A DNA stretch of 5,467 nucleotides from Pseudomonadota bacterium (GTDB lineage: Bacteria; Pseudomonadota; Gammaproteobacteria; Burkholderiales; SG8-39), in NCBI GenBank assembly GCA_021847125.1, contig JAJZUK010000109.1, positions 1-5,467 of the forward strand. The letters run 5' to 3'. Both the position numbers and the translations under genes were made by a program. Positions 4,809-5,467 of the stretch are shown here, piece by piece (the first letter of the stretch is position 1; every line of letters begins with the position of its first letter). The notes under the pieces are model-generated. The model was not told the DNA's origin, ran no database searches, and saw nothing but the letters and a program-made list of their open reading frames with translations.

Positions 4809-5467
4809 CTATCCTGCTGCGGGCTTCGAGCGCCGGATCGCGCGCAGCCGCTCGTACAGTTCGCGTTCTTCGCGCGTAAGCCGCTCCGGCACCCGGACTT
4901 CGATGCGCAAGTACAGTTCGCCATGGCGCGAATTGCCGAATTCGGGCAGGCCTTTTCCCTTGAGCCGCAATACCGCGCCGGGCTGGGTTCCGGGCGGTAT
5001 GCTCACGCTGGCCGAACCGCTTAGCGTCGGCACTTCGAGCGTTGCGCCCAGCACCGCATCGGTGAGGGAGATGGTTTCCTGGCGCATCAGGTCGGCCCCG
5101 GCGCGCTCGAAGCGCGGGTCGCGCCGCGAGCGCACGACCACGAACAGATCTCCGTTCGCGCCGGCCGCGTCCGGACTCTGCATCCCTTTTCCCGGAATGC
5201 GCAGCGCCATGCCTTCCTCTACGCCCTGGGGGATCTTGACCGTGAGTTCCTCTTCCTTCTCCACTTCGCCGCTGCCGCCGCATTGCGCACAGGGGCGGTC
5301 GATGATGCTGCCGCGTCCGCCGCAGGCGGGGCAGGTGCTGATCTGCTGTATCAGGACATGCTCTTTCTTTTGCTCCCGGCTGCGCGTGATGCGGCCGCTG
5401 CCGCCGCATTCCTTGCAGGTGCGCGGCGCAGTTCCGCCTTCCGCGCCGGTGCCGTGGCAGGCGCTGC
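4809..5467 (-). CDS. dnaJ: Chaperone DnaJ (Hsp40), C-terminal two-thirds, partial
   Basis: The frame is open from the window edge to a TAG (4809-4811), giving about 218 visible residues; the J-domain and Gly/Phe region lie beyond the edge. DnaJ delivers unfolded clients to DnaK and stimulates its ATPase. Four CxxCxGxG zinc repeats are present: CSACHGTG (its first Cys codon is cut by the edge), CKECGGSG (from 5417), CPACGGRG (from 5333) and CAQCGGSG (from 5291). The client-binding domains follow, with LTVKIPQGVEEGMALRIPGK, then GDLFVVV, DPRFERAGADL, LGATLEVPTL, LRLKGKGLPEFG and HGELYLRIEV. The spacing between repeats 1-2 (13 residues) and 3-4 (10) equals E. coli DnaJ, but repeats 2-3 are separated by 24 residues instead of 18, with a charged SREQKKEH insert. 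The tail after LTREERELYERL is short. An apparent start at 5264 is an internal GTG. It is a type I DnaJ; whether it is the main copy or a paralogue is unknown. Confidence 0.94.
   Translation of the reverse strand, partial: SACHGTGAEGGTAPRTCKECGGSGRITRSREQKKEHVLIQQISTCPACGGRGSIIDRPCAQCGGSGEVEKEEELTVKIPQGVEEGMALRIPGKGMQSPDAAGANGDLFVVVRSRRDPRFERAGADLMRQETISLTDAVLGATLEVPTLSGSASVSIPPGTQPGAVLRLKGKGLPEFGNSRHGELYLRIEVRVPERLTREERELYERLRAIRRSKPAAG

Noticed and set aside
3982..5409. Long open frame (475 codons) on the - strand across the RMD1 gene and the dnaJ end
   Set aside because: It is antisense to the RMD1-family gene and out of frame with DnaJ, rich in Arg/Ala/His from GC-rich codons, with no recognisable motif. 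It is a frame shadow.

Overview
The window is GC-rich, densely coding DNA, most likely from a member of the Pseudomonadota. A betaproteobacterium is my best guess. It rests on gene style, FNR-type operator sites and recalled family resemblance, not on a marker gene. There are no RNA genes, CRISPR arrays or intact mobile elements.

Layout. (1) Positions 1-1658, + strand: the 3' end of a fold-type II pyridoxal-phosphate enzyme of the cysteine-synthase superfamily, then a complete iron-sulfur L-serine ammonia-lyase (sdaA type) that starts with TTG. Both probably belong to amino-acid (serine/cysteine) metabolism and may be co-transcribed. (2) Positions 1659-2226: a roughly 70-base stretch of about 30 % GC, followed by the last four or so membrane segments of an MgtA/MgtB magnesium-transporting P-type ATPase. 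The catalytic nine-tenths of that gene is absent, so this is a decayed 3' remnant and probably marks a deletion or rearrangement junction. (3) Positions 2290-3424, - strand: a two-gene unit transcribed toward the remnant. It holds a meso-diaminopimelate-dehydrogenase-like oxidoreductase with an altered substrate pocket, then a 91-residue DUF504/MJ1316-type protein (predicted RNA-end recognition). (4) Positions 3425-3686: the divergent control region. It holds a perfect FNR-type box (TTGAT-N4-ATCAA), placed exactly as in a class II activated promoter, and a second, slightly different box whose centre lies 100 bp away. (5) Positions 3687-4776, + strand: a 79-residue protein I cannot assign and an RMD1/DUF155-family tail-anchored membrane protein. 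They are probably one transcript controlled by oxygen or redox state. (6) Positions 4809 to the window end, - strand, convergent: a type I DnaJ co-chaperone lacking its N-terminal J-domain only because the window stops.

The most promising leads are the FNR-type promoter driving the unknown protein and RMD1 pair, the dehydrogenase/DUF504 pair with a reworked active site, and the magnesium-pump remnant beside an AT-rich junction. No complete new defence or mobile system is visible.
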